From Sphingomonas sp. LC-1 (GTDB lineage Bacteria; Pseudomonadota; Alphaproteobacteria; Sphingomonadales; Sphingomonadaceae), in assembly GCF_025371035.1 (NCBI RefSeq), contig NZ_JANZXB010000009.1, positions 62,001 to 126,000 on the forward strand: a stretch of 64,000 nucleotides of DNA, written 5' to 3'. Each line of letters starts with the position of its first letter. Position 1 is the first letter of the stretch. Shown piece by piece: positions 62,904 through 64,000 of the stretch. The notes beneath the pieces are model-generated. The model had not been told where the DNA came from and did not search any database. It saw only the letters and a program-made list of their open reading frames with translations. The translations under genes were made by a program, and so were the position numbers.

Positions 62904-64000
62904 CCGCGCGGGATGGCGAGCGCGACGCCCGCCCCCGCCAGCGCCAGGCCGACATGGATCGCCCAGAAACCCGGTTGCGCCATGCCGGGATACAGCGCGC
63001 CCAACTGTCCCACCGCCAGATGTGCGACGAAGCCGTGCAGATAGAATAGCCCCGTCATCAGGCCCCGGCGCGCGGGCGGCGCGGCGGCGTTGACGATCGC
63101 CAGCGCCGAAGGCCAGGACAGCACCACCCCGATGTCGAGCAGCAGGATCGCCCCCAGCGGCCCGCCCAGCGCCACCGGTCCCACCCCGCGCGACAGCATC
63201 GCCAGCAGCGCATAGCCCGAAGCGATCGCCACCCCGCCCAGCGCCAGCTTGGCGGCGGCGCTCGGATCCCGCCCGCGCCGGGCCAGCCAGGGCCATAGCC
63301 GATAGGCGATCAGCGCGAGGACGATGGTGAAGGCTCCGTCGGCCGCCGCCAGCCAGCTTGGCGGGATCGCCCACCCCCCGATGGTCAACGCCACCCGTGC
63401 GCGGGCCCAGACCAGCACAATGTTGGTCAATTGCTCATAGGCGCAAAAGCACAGGGTGACGGCCAGGATCGCGGGCACCGCGCGCGACCAATTGGTGGCC
63501 GCCCCGCCCATCGGCACGGCCGCCACGTGGGCGACGCGCGGCGCGGTACGAAGCAGCAGGATCGCGATCGCCATGCTGCCCGCCATCGCCACGAAGCTCG
63601 CGCCGAATCCGGCATGCAGGGCCAGCCAGCCGCCGATCAGCGGCCCGAGCAGCGTCCCGCCGTTGAGAAAGGCCAGATAGGCCGCGAATAGCCGCTCGCC
63701 CCCGGCCCGGCCACGCAGCGCACCGACCTCCGCCGCCAGATTGCCTTTCAACAGGCCGATGCCGCCGATCATCAGCACCAGTCCGCCGAGCGCCCCCTGC
63801 CGACCGGCCAGCATCAGCAGGCCCGATGCCATCAGCACCGCGCCGATATACATCGCCGGTCGCCGCCGCCCGCTGCAATCCGCGATCCAGCCCCCCAGCG
63901 GCAGGACCAGATAGGTCATCGCGCCGTAAAGACCGTAAAGCTGCGAGGCGAAGGCGATGTCGCCATGCGCGCCGGTCACCGCTTCGACCGTGCGGCGCAG
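62861..64000 (-). CDS. Partial POT/MFS-type transporter
   Basis: The 3' part of a membrane transporter (about 380 residues visible); the 5' end runs past the window. Hydrophobic helices are continuous, and FASQLYGLYGAMTYLVLPLGGWIADCSGRRRPAMYIGAVLMASGLLMLA carries the POT/PTR2-like G-G-W-x-A-D...GRR motif, followed by GGIGLLKGNLAAEVGALRG, a further family feature. Likely a proton-coupled peptide or similar symporter. In-frame residues continue upstream of 63979 to the window edge, so no start codon is assigned. Confidence 0.75.
   Translation of the reverse strand: MRRTVEAVTGAHGDIAFASQLYGLYGAMTYLVLPLGGWIADCSGRRRPAMYIGAVLMASGLLMLAGRQGALGGLVLMIGGIGLLKGNLAAEVGALRGRAGGERLFAAYLAFLNGGTLLGPLIGGWLALHAGFGASFVAMAGSMAIAILLLRTAPRVAHVAAVPMGGAATNWSRAVPAILAVTLCFCAYEQLTNIVLVWARARVALTIGGWAIPPSWLAAADGAFTIVLALIAYRLWPWLARRGRDPSAAAKLALGGVAIASGYALLAMLSRGVGPVALGGPLGAILLLDIGVVLSWPSALAIVNAAAPPARRGLMTGLFYLHGFVAHLAVGQLGALYPGMAQPGFWAIHVGLALAGAGVALAIPRGQATTTSTAANASA

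Overview
The window looks like a chromosomal segment of a GC-rich alphaproteobacterium of the Sphingomonas type. The evidence is a CcrM-type GANTC methyltransferase beside rnhB, a three-gene proton-translocating transhydrogenase operon preceded by a tiny aa3-oxidase subunit-IV-like gene, three TonB-dependent receptors, HWE/HisKA_2 kinases, and very high GC with long antisense open frames. No rRNA, tRNA, CRISPR array, phage or classical IS was seen.

Layout. 0-4 kb: gyrB, a REP-like hairpin, an exported methyltransferase-like protein and a small membrane protein. 4-7 kb: a three-gene phosphorelay (CHASE3 kinase, single-domain receiver, receiver-HisKA_2 kinase). 7-13 kb: a DnaQ-type exonuclease, folP, ccrM, rnhB, thiD and a bestrophin. 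The ccrM promoter region is packed with GANTC sites and has a perfect DnaA box. 13-18.5 kb: an NtrC-like regulator with an altered GAFTGA loop, then the pnt operon, which is split by a DUF559 gene inside palindromic inverted repeats. 18.5-26.4 kb: assorted regulators, a DUF2236 protein, dapF, glutaminyl cyclotransferase, an Rrf2 regulator and a DUF1501/DUF1800 pair. 26.5-38.4 kb: a TonB receptor/phospholipase operon, a kinase-receiver-Crp operon, a mechanosensitive channel and a second TonB receptor with a clear terminator. 38.5-57.7 kb: a two-component system, a Pel-like exopolysaccharide locus and a type I secretion operon. 57.7-64 kb: a phytase-like phosphatase divergent from a third TonB receptor, a DeoR regulator and a partial transporter.

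The most interesting region is 40.7-57.7 kb. It encodes a rearranged Pel-like system. PelA appears split into a GH114/GH166-like hydrolase and a separate 1118-residue protein, in which a flavodoxin-like and a PelA-like deacetylase module are fused to an N-terminal CBM9-like domain and C-terminal cadherin-like and RTX repeats. PelB appears split into a TPR part and a barrel part. PelD stops after its GAF domain and has no GGDEF domain, and no PelC is present. A convergent ABC/HlyD/TolC operon next door is the obvious candidate exporter for the RTX deacetylase. The inferred picture is a Pel-type polymer modified outside the cell by a secreted, calcium-binding deacetylase, under a local OmpR-type two-component system rather than PelD-mediated c-di-GMP control.

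Two TonB receptor genes, one with a phosphodiesterase downstream and one divergent from a phosphatase, have Pho-box-like sites about 75-80 bp before their starts, which suggests a phosphate-scavenging theme. All functional calls rest on reading motifs and gene order; no database search was run.
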